Shown here piece after piece: positions 29,901 to 41,365 of a stretch of 64,000 bases of DNA; position 1 is the stretch's first letter; the number at the start of each line of letters is the position of its first letter. The notes below the pieces were generated by a model. That model made no database searches. It was not told the DNA's origin and was given only the letters and a program-made list of their open reading frames with translations. A program made the translations under genes and the position numbers. This stretch comes from Cardinalis cardinalis (lineage: Eukaryota; Chordata; Aves; Passeriformes; Cardinalidae): NCBI GenBank assembly GCA_014549065.1, contig JACDOX010000030.1:1620033-1684032 (forward strand), in the 5' to 3' direction.

Positions 29901-30671
29901 TAGCTCGCACCAGGCAACTTCCACAGTGGTTTCAGTATCCAGTCCTTTATACACAGTTTTGAAAGAGCCTCTTCCAATCTCGATGTCAAACTTCAGGAAG
30001 CGGCCATCCGGGGAGATGCCCACTGCCTTGGTCTCAAGCTCTTCGATGTCTTCCTGCTGNGCTCTCCGCTCCTCGAATTCCCGGCTGGCAGCTGACAGGC
30101 TGCCAGCGGCACTGCTGGGGGGTAGCGCAGTTGCCTCATCCCCCTCCTCCTCCTCCTTGGGCAGCAGCGGGGCGGCATCCTTGGCGGCCGGGGGCTCCTC
30201 AGCAGCCTGTCCTTCCAGGGGGAGCGGGGCGGGCGGCGGCGGCCGCGAATCGGCCTCGGTGACGCTGACAGGGGCGTAAGGGGTCCGGCCGGCAGCCNAG
30301 GCAGGGAACACCGAGGGAGCCGCGCTGCCTCCCGACACAGGGGCCGAGGGCGCTGCGGGCTGCAAGCTGGGCAGCTCCAAGGCCGTGGCGTTGGAGTCGC
30401 AGATCACGCTCCGGCGGAAGAAGCGGTGCTCGGTGGCTGCCGCCCCTCGGCTGTCCTTGTCCATGGTGTGGCGGCGGCGCCGGTACTCCTCACTGCGGCC
30501 TCCGCTCCCCGGCCCGCCGCCCGCTCCGCCGGCGCCGGAGGCTCCGTGCTCGGCGGCTCCCAGCTTGTCTCCGACGGAGCTGTCCGAGCTGGAACCGTTC
30601 TTGGGCGGCGGCGGCGGCGGCACCAGGAAGCGCGGGCTCGGGGGGCCGCTGCCGGCGGCGTCCCCCGACAT
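29898..30671 (-). CDS. WNK1: WNK1 serine/threonine kinase, coding exon 1 (258 codons)
   Basis: This is the first coding exon of the with-no-lysine kinase WNK1, a cytosolic chloride- and osmosensing kinase that phosphorylates SPAK/OSR1 and so controls NKCC/NCC/KCC cotransporters. The ATG at 30671 lies in GCACC-ATG-T (A at -3) and opens MSGDAAG. Residues 24-34 (KNGSSSDSSVG) and 63-76 (basic RRRRHT, then MDKDSR) match known WNK1. T69 corresponds to human T60, the Akt/SGK site. The block from 83 (RFFRRSVICDSNATALELP) is conserved across the family. Residues 102-204 are a low-complexity Pro/Ala/Glu linker that diverges from mammals. The kinase domain starts near 226 (FLKFDIEIG). Its glycine loop GRGSFKTVYKG (233-243) carries the WNK-specific catalytic lysine at K238, and C255 (VAWC) sits where other kinases have the beta-3 lysine, 17 residues on. 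The exon ends in phase 0 after CELQ. X residues at 125 and 204 come from N bases. Identification is very secure; the rest of the gene lies beyond position 1. Confidence 0.97.
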
Positions 30672-30730
30672 GGTGCCCCGGGGGAGCGCGGCTGTGGCGA
30701 GGCGGCGGCGGGAGGCGAGGGAAGGGCCGG

Positions 30731-30862
30731 TCACTGAGCGGGGAGCGCGCCCGGCCGCGGCTGCCGTTGCAGCTGCAACAGAGGAGGGTCCCAAGGGCTC
30801 CTCTCGGCGGAGCTGGGAGGCTGGGCCGGCGGGGTGGATCCCCGGTCAGCGTATGCATCCAT
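30731..30862 (-). other. Upstream ORF 2 in the probable WNK1 5' leader (43 codons)
   Basis: Minus-strand ATG at 30862 opens a 43-codon frame that begins MDAYADRGS and ends at TGA 30731, before the main ATG at 30671. A third upstream ATG, at 30858 in another frame, runs through and past the WNK1 start to 30490, so it overlaps the kinase frame. Together they suggest leader-mediated control of WNK1 translation, if the leader includes them. Coding potential is compositional only. Confidence 0.35.
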
Positions 30863-30896
30863 CCTGCAGCGGGGAGCCGGGCAGCGGGGCCGACAT
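30846..30896 (-). other. Upstream ORF 1 in the probable WNK1 5' leader (16 codons)
   Basis: Minus-strand ATG at 30896 followed by 15 further codons and TGA (MSAPLPGSPLQDGCIR). It sits 225 bases upstream of the main WNK1 ATG. It is meaningful only if transcription starts upstream of 30896, which cannot be shown here. Peptide conservation is unknown. Confidence 0.4.
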
Positions 30897-31328
30897 GGAG
30901 CACCGGGAGCGGACACGGGGCGCCGGCTTGGAGCGGGGGACGGCGGGAGAAAGGAAAGCCCGAGCACCGGGGAGGCCCCCGAGCGGGGAGACGCCGGTAC
31001 CTCGCCGGCCGCAGTTACTCCCGGCGATGGAGAGAGAGCGGGGCCGGCCCGGCTGCGGGAAGGGGAGGGAAAGGGGCCGGGACGCGAGGAGGGAGCGGGG
31101 CGCAGGCCCGCACGCCAAGAAAGCCGCCGCGCTCAGTCACTCGCTTCCGAGCGGCAGAGGCCCGGGCAGGCCCAGGGCAGGGAAAGGGGTCCGGGGGGCT
31201 CAGCCCCGCCTCACCGGGGCGCCCATGGCGGCCGCGGCCTCTCCACCGCCCGGCAGGCGCAGCCACCGCCCGCGCGGCCGGGCCGCGCTCTCTCCAACAG
31301 CCGCGGCCGCCTCGCGCGGAGCCGGAAA

Positions 31329-31361
31329 CCCTCCTCCTCCTCCCTCTTCTTCTTCTTCTCC
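31329..31361. repeat. Polypyrimidine/polypurine tract in the WNK1 promoter island
   Basis: A pure C/T run made of CCT units followed by TCT units (GGA and GAA units on the minus strand). It lies about 0.66 kb upstream of the WNK1 ATG and probably falls in the promoter or 5'UTR. Such tracts are often length-polymorphic; any structural role is speculative. Confidence 0.75.
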
Positions 31362-31650
31362 AGCTACTGCTCCTGCCGCCCGCGGCCCACAGCCGCCGCT
31401 GCCCGGGGCTGCCGCTCCCCGGGACCGCCGCCGAGCCGAGTCCGGGTGGCGCCCGGCGGGCAGGACCGAGCGCAGCCGCCGCGCCCGCCCGGCGACGCCT
31501 CGGCGCTAAATGGCGACGGCGGGAGCCCGAACCGACACACGGTCCGGGGGGGAGGAGGGGCCGCGCCGCCGGCCACGCCCCGCCCGAGCCCGGGCCGCGC
31601 ATCGTCCCCTCCCCCCACCGCCGGGGGAGGTGGCCGCGCCCGCCGCGCGC

Positions 31651-31672
31651 GGGGCACCATGGGAGCTGTAGT
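31651..31672 (-). promoter_or_regulatory. ZNF143/THAP11-like promoter motif (ACTACA...CCC)
   Basis: On the plus strand tgggagctgtagt (31660-31672) fits the conserved vertebrate promoter word YGGGNNNYRTAGT exactly. On the minus strand it reads ACTACAGCTCCCA followed by TGGTGCCCCG, resembling the extended ZNF143 (Staf) site that combines ACTACA-NN-CCC with a downstream TGC half. It lies about 1 kb upstream of the WNK1 ATG inside the CpG island. The match is by eye; occupancy is inference. Confidence 0.6.
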
Positions 31673-31993
31673 TTCCAGCGGCCGAGCCGCACCGGAGGAG
31701 CCGCCCGTGGATTCCCCCGGGATGCGAGGAAGGAAAGGNGCGAGGAAGGGAGGAGGGGAGCGGAGGGAGGGGAGCGACGAAGGAGGATCTCGCTGTGCAC
31801 CGACTGCCAGGGGTCCGATGTGCTGTGGGGAAGCTCGTCGTGCGCGGCCGCCCCTTCCTCCACACGCCCGGCAGGTCAAAAGGCACCGGGTGTTCTTGCA
31901 CTGCTCGTTTCTTCAAGTCTTGTGTTGCACCCACACGTTAAATNTTTCGGATGTGTGTATTTATTTAGATGTTGTCTGTAGGTAGATAAGTGT

Positions 31994-32315
31994 ATCTCAG
32001 AGAATATCCCGAGCTGGAAGGGACCCACAAGTACCACAGAGTCTGCCTGCTGGCCCCGCACAGGACACCCCAAGAGTCACCGAGCCCCTGAGGGCATTCT
32101 CCAAATTCTCCTTGAGCTCTGGCAGGTTGTGCTGTGCTCTGGGGAACTGTTCAGTGCCCAACCGCCCTCTGGGGGAAAAACCTTTTTATATTATCCAACC
32201 TTAACTCCACCACCTTCAGGCCATTCCCTCAGGTCCTGGCGCAGGTCACCAGGTAGAAGGGATCAGCGCCTGCTGCTCCACTTCCCCTGGGAAGCTGAAA
32301 ACAGCAATGAGGTCA
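31994..32315 (-). mobile_element. CR1 LINE, 5'-truncated 3' end, antisense
   Basis: The plus strand reads agaatatcccgagctggaag, then ggacccacaag, then ctggccccgcacaggacacccc, ccttgagctctggcagg, ccctctgggggaaaaacct, caggccattccctcaggtcctg and caatgaggtc. This is the familiar order of the reverse complement of the avian CR1 3' region, so the element points to the minus strand. The 3' terminus (left end) is retained and the 5' end is truncated, as is usual for CR1. It is moderately diverged. It lies about 120 bp beyond the WNK1 CpG island. No reverse transcriptase sequence remains. Confidence 0.9.
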
Positions 32316-35300
32316 TGGGAAAAACGCCAATCACTTGTTTTTAAATTTTTAGAAGTTATTAAATTAGTAATATAATTAGAGTAGTAAAAATTTGTACAAC
32401 TTGGGTTAAGACAATATGAGACAATAGAAACAAAGAGTTATGGATGGTCCGAGTACCTTTTTCTGGGCAAAATAAGCCCGAGAAAGGACACACATTAACA
32501 GAGGATTAACCCTTAAAAGCAATAGCCTGTTGCATATTCATACATCTCATACATGATGCATAAATTCCATTCAAACACAGGATTCTGTCTGGTCAGTGTC
32601 AGCTTCTTCCCCCGAATACTGACAGCAGCTTCATGGCTGAGTAAGGTGGGAAGAAGTTCATTTCTTCTGATAGGTGAGCAATAAATTCTTTTCCTCTGAA
32701 AAATTTAGGTATCCTGCGGCTGCTACCTTGGTGCAAGTACCTCATTCCTCTCTTTTTAANAAAAATATCTTACATAGCATAGTTTTTATTTTAACTTTAT
32801 GTTATAACCTAAAACTATATTTAACACACTACTTAAGAAAATTAATACAGCATAACTTTCCAGCACAACACATATAATATTAATTTTAATATTTGCAAAA
32901 AGCCAATCATAAAATATGCATTTTTCACAGGTCCTGTTTTCAAACAGCCTCTGAAATTCTTTAAAATCATGGGCAACAATGACTCTGTGTAGTGAGCACT
33001 GTACAAACAAGTAGGGGGTTGGGGTTTTCCTCCATTTAGGCCATCTGAAGAGGCACTAAGTGGCCAAGCAACCTGAAATGCAATTAACTGCTCTGTAAAT
33101 GTCATTATTCAAAAGAAAGAGAATTTGCAGCCTCTGCCCTTAACACAAGTGTTATCTTGTGGCCACTTCAGTCATGNTTGTGGCTGCTGCAGCTGAACCT
33201 GGGCTGTAGAGCAGCCAGAGCCCANATGAACCCTGACATGAATGGGAACTTTCAGGTTAACAAGGCTTTGGCAAAGACGAGTCATCTAAATTATTTATGT
33301 CATGTTCCTCTTTTGTATGAATAAACCAAAACCAAGCACTTTCCTTCTTACGGCAGCAATCTTTTGAAGGCAACTGGAATGTACTGAAGAAGGAGCAAAT
33401 GATTTTGTACCATGACTGTCAGGCAGCTACAAAGCAAAAGTTACACTGAGGAAGAAAAAGAAAACGAAGAAAATTCCCTGAGCAAGTAATATGTTCCCAG
33501 CAAACACACAGTTGGTTTAAATACTTTTTTTAAAGTTACTTTTAAACCAGCAGTTTAGAGGAAGTTGGGTGCTGCTGATGTGAGGCCTTAACTCCTTCTG
33601 CAAAAAGTAGCACAAGTGGCCNTTTCAGAGTTCCACAAATCATCAACCTGGGCAATTTTCACGTGCTTGTGCTCCTCACAAATAAAATTTGATGCAGNAA
33701 TCATCCTTCTGTGCATCCTTTCTGTACTTCCTTTTTAGCCTTGGTATCATCAAACAAAATAATGGTACGCTCTTCACAAAAAGGACAAGTGTTTTGTTGT
33801 ACAGCTCTACAGTAAAGATTTCTGCATGGCTTAAGCCTTCCAGGGCTTGCCTTCACTGAGAAGGTGGATTTAGTTTGTGTATTCATCAGGGTGCCACTTG
33901 AGCTGCATTGGCACCAGGAGCAGACACGCTCCAAACCAGTGCTGGGCTGAACAGGGTAATTTGATTAGCAGCAGAGTGGCTGGATCGAAACTGATTAACT
34001 CATAATTCAATCTGCCTCATCCCTGCCGCACTGCCAGCACCAGCAGCTCCTCTGGTGTGACTGAGGGTATCTGTGGGCAGCAGAAAGACAATTCCTGTGT
34101 AGCAGCAGCAGCAGGTGTATCCATGCTGCCTCTATACTGTTAAGAGCAGCAGGACACAGTAGCAGGGCTGACAATGCAGGCCGCATTCCCTCCCCTCTGC
34201 TGCCGTGGCTGCCTTCAGAGATCTGCCCTCCTCCCCTGCCCGGTGGATTTGTAGCACCCCTTTGGATGGGACCAGCAGGAGTGGAGAGCAAACCTTGCTC
34301 CATCGATGCCTGATGTCACTCCTGTGGCACGTCCCTGAAGTAAGGCTGTGATAAATCACTCTGTGTGCTGCCAGGCCACGGAGCTGCTGGGTGAATTCCA
34401 CTTGCATCCCCACCGGTGGGNTTGGCAGGCAGTGCCAGGCGTGTGCCCAGCCCCATGCCCGAGATCTGCCCCTCAGCTGGGTGGGCTGCAGCTGGGAGCC
34501 GCGTGTGGCTCACGGGGAGCCTCGCTTGTAGCCCTTTCTCACCCACGTGCCTCTTACCCATTCTTCTTCAATACATTTTCCCCCAGTTAAGTAACCAAAA
34601 GCTTTGCAAAAGAGACTGCAGCATAGCCACAGGGGGCCCGAGGCGGTTTTTGACTAAAAAACGGTGGTAATTATGTAAAAAAGGCACCTCCCCGGTGTCT
34701 GATCCAGCACATTCCTGAGCACTCTTGAAATTCAGGGAGGCTGGTCCTCAGCGAGAGGTCCCTAACACCCGGCTCCTCTCACTGGCTCCTCTTCTGGGCA
34801 GAGGTAGGCAGAGCAATCATCTTGGCAGGAAAAAAGAGCTGAGCAGCTGACCTGGAGGTGGGAATGATGGATTTTTGTCTTCTTTGGCTCTGAAAAAAGA
34901 AATGGTATGATATTGGCAATTATATTTCATGTGGGTGTTGATTTAATTTTGTCATTCTAAAAAAAGATGAATGTAATAANGAATGTGGGCTTGCTTTCCC
35001 TTCAGTTTTATTTCTTTTAATCTGTAAAACTCTGTTTAGGCTAAATGGAAAATTTCAGTATTGCAGCAAGATTTAATAAGCCTAAAGTAAATTCTATATG
35101 TATTCTATGTTTAGAAGCAATTAATTAAAATAGTTTTGGTGCCAGAGCTCCTCAACCAATTAAAAATATTTCTTTTGCCTTTTGCTGTAAGAAGAATCCA
35201 CAGAAAGAAGGAGCCTGACTACACTTGAGAAATTACAGGCAAAGAGACTTAAATGATCTTTTGATAGAATCCAAAAGGGCTTACACTTGACATCATAAAA

Positions 35301-38300
35301 ATATCCTTCTGTCAAGCCTTTTATAGTTACAATTATCCTGGTTGGAACAATAACAGTTTAAAAAATGACTTTGAATGAAGTGTGATTTTGAAGTTGACTG
35401 AATCAAAATTTTTTTTTCAGTTTTGCTTTCTCCGTGAAATTTCATCCCCTGTTGGCATCCATGACCTGTCCATGTGACAAAGTCTTAATGGGAAGCAGCT
35501 ATTCTCTATTTTCTCTTATGCAATACATTATGCAATGCAGGAGGCTATGCCATAATTTTGATGCATGTGATTTTATTCCATAACCTAAGTGCTCTGCAAA
35601 GCAAACTCCTCATCTCAGTTTTATTGCCCATTACCAGATTGCAGCTACAGTGCCATATTACAACAGTGACAGTACAAGTTTTTCTGTAGCAGTTTCTTCA
35701 TTTTCCTTGGCATTTCTTAAATCCAGGCCTCTGCTACAGTGTTCACTCTTGTTTCTTAAAGCTGAAAGTAAATGAAATAAANTATTTCAAGACCTCATGC
35801 TTGAGAAATGAGACAGTTTAACTTGCCAGATATTCTGTTTTGCTTTGTTTTATCTCCTAGCAAGTCAGTTTCATTTATTTTAGGTGAGGTTTTGTACTTG
35901 CAAGTAGCTCTGGAAGTTGGGTTGGTTATGAAATCGTTGTAACCACCTCTAGGACCTGTAGGCAGCTTAAGTGCTCAGGCTCTGTAGTAGGTGGTCCATC
36001 AGATGGCATTGGATGGTGAGTCCTGCCCAGACCTCTGGACCTGGGTGCTCTCTCCACAGGCATGAACCATGGGAATTGGAAAGAGGAAGAATTACAAATC
36101 TTACAGGCCTTAAAACCAAACATCCCTCTTTATGCTGTCCTGGCTTACAGAGTCTGCAAGTCCTGCAGGAAGANAGGTCCACTCCACAGCCCAAACACCT
36201 GGGCAGAGTCTGAGCTGGAGCTGAAGGNCTGGTGGAACAGCCAGCCAGACTGTATAAGAAGGACTAAATCCAGGAATGATGAATTATGTGACATTTCTTA
36301 TTTATTGCTTGAGAAAATGTCAACAACCCTGCNCCATAAAACTGGAGCAGAGCATGTGCTTCTTCATCAGAGTGAAACATTCATTTCCCTTTCACCCACC
36401 CATCCACCCCCATTCCAGCTACTAGAATAGAAAGCACAACTCCTTTTCTTTCCTTTTTTTTTTCACCATTCTCTTGAGCTACATTAACAAATGGATTCCA
36501 AGCGTGTGAAAACAAACCAGTGAGAGAGCCAGCAGAGGAATGTATTACTGTTTGATACCTGTGCTTTNGAAGGAACAAAGCACAACTTTACACTATATTA
36601 GTAACCACTTTTAGTCTAGAGTTCATTGTAGGCTGTGCTGCTGGCTCCCTGTTGATTGTAGCTAATCAATCATTGTATTTATTATTAGCATATGTATCTA
36701 TGTACATTCTCCAAACATGATCCATTCAGATAAATTTGCACAACAAAAACATGATAGAACATTTAAAATCACTCAAATGCCGAATTTTATCAGAGATGAG
36801 ATTCAGTTCTTGTTCATACTCATGTATATTTCAAACTGTATCAAGCCATAATGGCAGATGCTGTGTCCAAATTCAACGTTGGTGCTATTGGGAGCAGAGG
36901 CAAAACATGGCTCACTCCTTTCTTCATCATCTTCCTGGCTATTCCTGCAATGTTTCCTTATATAACGAGTTTATGGAGTAGTCAAACAGTGAGTGAGTGT
37001 TGTGGAAGCAGAGATATTTGCTGAAATCAGCATCGTGTTCTTCCTTTTTTTGTGTCTTTAGTCAATTGCTCAGGATGCCTCATTTATCTTTTCTCTCTCT
37101 GAGGCTTTAGGGAATTCTGTGCTTCACAGCAGTGTCATAACACTTCTAAAGCAAGCACAGAGGCAGGGGCACTGCTTTAATGAAGAGGAGCTGTTTGATG
37201 GAGGTGGGTGGAGGGAAGTGTGAAGAAGATGGTGATGCTGGGTTTGTAACTGACTGATGCTGTGCAGCAGTCAACCTGCCCTGCTTTCTGCTCACCACTC
37301 ACAAGCTGATGAAAATCAATCACTCTCACAGCAGGTCCAGTCCTGCTCCTCTTTACATCAAAGCACAAAAATAAAATACTACTCACTTCAGTCAAAGCAG
37401 GAGCAGGCTCATATCCAGCATAATGAACTTCCTCGTGTCCTTCAAAAGCACAGTCTGGTCCAAATGCAAAACATTAGTCTGCTCTGGTGCCATTNCTGCC
37501 AGATCCACTACTGGAAGGGGTTTTTCTGAAATATGTTGGACATTCCCAAAAGATGATGAGTGTTCTNCATGGCCACTGACACTGGGGAGAGAGAGAGCAC
37601 TCAGCCCTCACAGTGGGGCTCAACACCTCGCAGAATGGAGCCCATGACGAGGCAAGATTCCTGAAGGGAAAAAGGGACATGGGATCATTTGGCTGAAGGG
37701 AGCAATAAAAACCTGGAGTAACCTCCTCAGACCACTTTTCTCCTTGCCAAATAGTCAGTGTGAGGAGGGATTGGCAAGTTGTGCACGTTACAGAGCTGTT
37801 CACTTCCAGCCTTGGGCTCCTCTTGCAGCCTGCCAGGAGCAGGAGCAGAGGCACAAAGCTGGAACTTCACACATGCTGGCAGCCCACAGCTGAGGCATGG
37901 CCTGCTCTAGTGGTTTGTCAGGAGTGAAAGGCTTTACTGACAACATAAGCACAGTGGTATTAAAAGTGACAAAGTTCTGTACCTGAATGACCTGAATGAA
38001 ACTCTCCCCACGTGCAGAGTTTCCCCNCTCCTGTCGTTTCAGTGGTGTAATTATAATCCAATGAAAAAATANCCATGGTAAACAAGCTCTTGGGGGCCAC
38101 TGCCAGATGACACAGGTCACAGCAGCTCTCATGTTGCTCAAATCTGTGTCCAAGACTGGGAAGAGAATCAGGGAGCTGCAGCTGCCTTGCAGATAGCACT
38201 AGATCTTCTGCTGTGCTTATCTTAAGTGAAATGCTCCAAGGAATCTGCTTCATGATTCTCAGAGATCTTGGGAGGCTGATTGTCCTAAGGTTCCAGGTGA

Positions 38301-40579
38301 GAAGGAAGAGGTGGTCTGAGTGTATATTATAACTGGAAAAGCCCTTTGTTTCCTTTTCATGCCTGTGGTACTACCTAAATGTGGACAACCATATCCAAAT
38401 AGTTACAAATAGTTAATGTCACAAGCAGTTAATGACTGAGCCCATCCCAAAACATCAGCCTCTCCAAACTAATTCAGATACTGAAGACAGCATCAAGTAG
38501 CCTCAAATACAGCAGAATGGAAATCAATAGTGCCTTTAAGTTATGACAAAATGTTTTCAAAAGTATTTCAATTNCATGTGTATAAGACACCTCTATTTCA
38601 ATGTCTTTCTCTGAGAAACATCTTGCTCAATTTATCTACCTCTGATAGCAGCACAGTGGTTCTGCTGTTTCAATCCTGAAATGTCAGTCTTTTAAGACGT
38701 TTCTGTTTCANATTCTCATTTTCTGAGAACAACTTCCCCTTCTCATCCATGAACTATTAACTGCCACTGATAGCTGGAAAGCAAAGACATTNCCTGCTGG
38801 GGACACAAGAAATTGTGGTTTAGGTCACAGGAAAACCAGACTGTGAGGTGTAGAAGGAGCAATGTCTTTCTGCTCAGACAACTCCTTGACAGCCCTAGCC
38901 AGGTGGGACAGAGCCCCAGGAAACAGGTGNGTTTAGATGCAGTCATCATCAAAACTTGCAGCTACACTAAGGTAAGGTAGACAGATTTTCTACAGAGCNA
39001 CCAGTATAAAGGACAAATTATTAAAACTTTTGGGTGAGTCAGAGTAATTTCCTGTAGTTCATCCACTTTGGGATGCAGTGCTTAAATTCCCTGGGTGCCT
39101 GGNACCTGAACCACAAGCTGTCTATTCCCAGCACCTTCTCCCTGCCCATCAGTGGCCTCTCCACTGTGCTGGAGATGGGATTGTTGGGAGCCAAATCTGC
39201 AAACACTACAGCTGGGAAGCAGTACTTAAGCCCTATGAACAGTCCATTGACNTTTTACACTGCACACAGCAGTAAGGGTCTGGAGGATCAGGCTCTTGGT
39301 GATTATGTGATTTACAGATACATCACTTCAGGTTCAAAACAATGCTGGTCATAGAAAGGCAAATAATTCTNGCCTCTCTTAAAGTAGTAAAAATCCCCCA
39401 AATCAAACACCATTGCCTAAAATTAGATCCACAAACAAGTGACAGAGATTACACAACATTCATTACAAGGTTTGCCAGGATTTTCCAGCAGAAAAGACCC
39501 AGAAGGAAATATAGATCCACTCATTAGGACTTCAAATATCACAGTGAGTAAATTACTTTTTAAAAACATCTTGCATTACAGGGAATATTCAATCTCAGGG
39601 GAAACAAACAGTCTCTGAGCAGCTTACACTTTTGGCAGCAGCCCAAGATAGCATGAGGCACAAATTGCACAAATCACACAAATGTCTGAGTTCGTGTAAA
39701 TTCTCTGCTCAACATCTGCACGAGCTTTCTTCCTAACTGTAAAAAAATTGTTTCTTTNTCCAAAATTCAAACATCAATGATGCTATTAGACACATCAGAA
39801 AAATTAANATTGTTCCTTGGATCGGAATCTTTTGTATCCCCTCCCTCTACCAGATAGGTAACACTCCATGTACTGATCANGTACTGACAGTCAATTGAAA
39901 CCAACAAAAAGCAAGAAAAAGAAGGCCAATCACTATGCTGTGATTTATCTCCTTTAAGGGACTAATTTCTGTTAAATTAATTACATTACTTTAAAAGGCC
40001 TAATTTCTGTTAAAATGTAGGTATTATTACCATGCAGGAGGTATTGAGGACTAGAAATGTGATTATTTGGGCATTAGGACAGTCTATAAATATTTAAAGC
40101 ATTAAACCCCAGAGAAGGTTAATGTAACACAGGAAAGTAACATTAGAACTACTTGGGTGAATTGTTGAATGGAAAAATGAACAAGTCTGAATATATTTGA
40201 ATGTGGAATAATGTCCCAGCAAGACAAAGCTGATACTGTATTACTTGACATTGTTTCAGTGACAATCCCTGAAGAGCATTCAAAATCCACTCTGTTAAAA
40301 CATGCAAAATGAGGGATGCATTAGAACATGAAACTGATTACTTATGCAAACTGTTACAAACAGAACTCATCACCCTGATTTGAAGAGTATTGAGTTCATC
40401 ACTGTCAGTAAAATGCATCATTGGAAACACTTGGTTGAGAAAAAAATACCCACCCTGAGCATAGAAATTTTCTTGGTCATCCACCCCTCCTGTTTCAAAA
40501 CCAAGACANCCACCCTCTTCAGTGCCTGTAAAACTGGTAGCACCTGTACACTACACCAGGATATTAAGCTGTTCATATC

Positions 40580-40607
40580 ATTTTATCAATGATAAAATTG
40601 ATAAAAT
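40580..40607. repeat. Perfect 10-bp inverted repeat (AT hairpin)
   Basis: attttatcaa (40580-40589) is the exact reverse complement of ttgataaaat (40598-40607), with an 8-base spacer tgataaaa. It could form a short hairpin or cruciform. It has no adjacent gene, so a terminator role is unlikely. Confidence 0.75.
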
Positions 40608-41350
40608 TTTGCTGTTGAGAACCCTGCGCAGGAGAGAATAGTAACCACCACTGTGGTGTGGTTTCTGACCTGCTTGTTAGCAGCTCAGCTAACTCAGCTG
40701 GCTGGTTCAGAGTTTTTAAAAATGCAAGCTGACAACAACATGCTCTAAATATTGGACTAAGCAATTTCAGAGTGCATGTTTAGCTTACTGTCTTGATTCC
40801 TTTTTCTTTCAAGTTTGCTTGGTAAGAAAGAAATTTTCTTGCCTTAAAAAAGCTCATCATAGACAGACAGAATTTACCTGTATTTATTTACCTGTAGTAC
40901 ACAATACAGGCTCTACTTTTGCAGGGAACACTCTTAGTCTGGACACATGATATTAGGACTGATAAAAATATCATGATATTAGAAATGCTAGAAATATCAT
41001 GATCCTAACACAATCCTAACNACTTTTTGTTTGAATCTCATTAATCTCTGCCAAAGGAAGCCAGAAATTGTATATGTATAATTTCCTTGTCAAATCTTCT
41101 GTTACCACTCAGAGATTTACTCTGTGGATTTTGAGGACCTTACACTTGCTCAGGCTCACTGAATGCTTCCCTCCAAAGGGAGTTCTGTACATGCAGGATT
41201 TTGAGAGGANCGACACAAAGCCCTTCAGAGGGAGGTACAATTGAGTAGGAAGTTCTGATATGTCTGAGCAAAGTAGGAGAAAGGCAGCTCTCAGATTTCT
41301 GGGGCATTGTGAATTTAGGAGGAAAATGAAGCGCTGAGGCAGCAGGTAGG

Positions 41351-41365
41351 AAAAAAAAAAAAAAA
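41351..41365. repeat. Poly-A tract
   Basis: Fifteen consecutive A. No recognisable retrocopy lies directly 5' of it. Confidence 0.8.

Larger units (their letters stand above)
30000..31870 (-). promoter_or_regulatory. WNK1: CpG island, promoter and 5'UTR region of WNK1
   Basis: CpG dinucleotides become dense from about 30,000, peak between 30,200 and 31,700, and fall off abruptly near 31,870, where AT-rich DNA resumes. The island covers WNK1 coding exon 1 and about 1.2 kb upstream of its ATG. No TATA box is obvious. SP1/KLF-type boxes (ccacgccccgcccg near 31573-31586), an ETS-like CCGGAAA at 31322-31328, a YY1-like AAATGGCGA at 31508-31516 and a ZNF143-like motif at 31651-31672 are present, typical of a dispersed-start CpG promoter. 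The exact transcription start cannot be placed from sequence alone. Long open frames on both strands here are GC-composition artefacts. Confidence 0.85.

Noticed and set aside
30385..31985. Plus-strand ORFs of 374, 404 and 383 codons across the WNK1 CpG island
   Set aside because: They overlap each other in different frames and lie antisense to a certain WNK1 exon. Composition is Arg/Pro/Gly/Ala from GC-rich DNA, with no domain and no consistent start.
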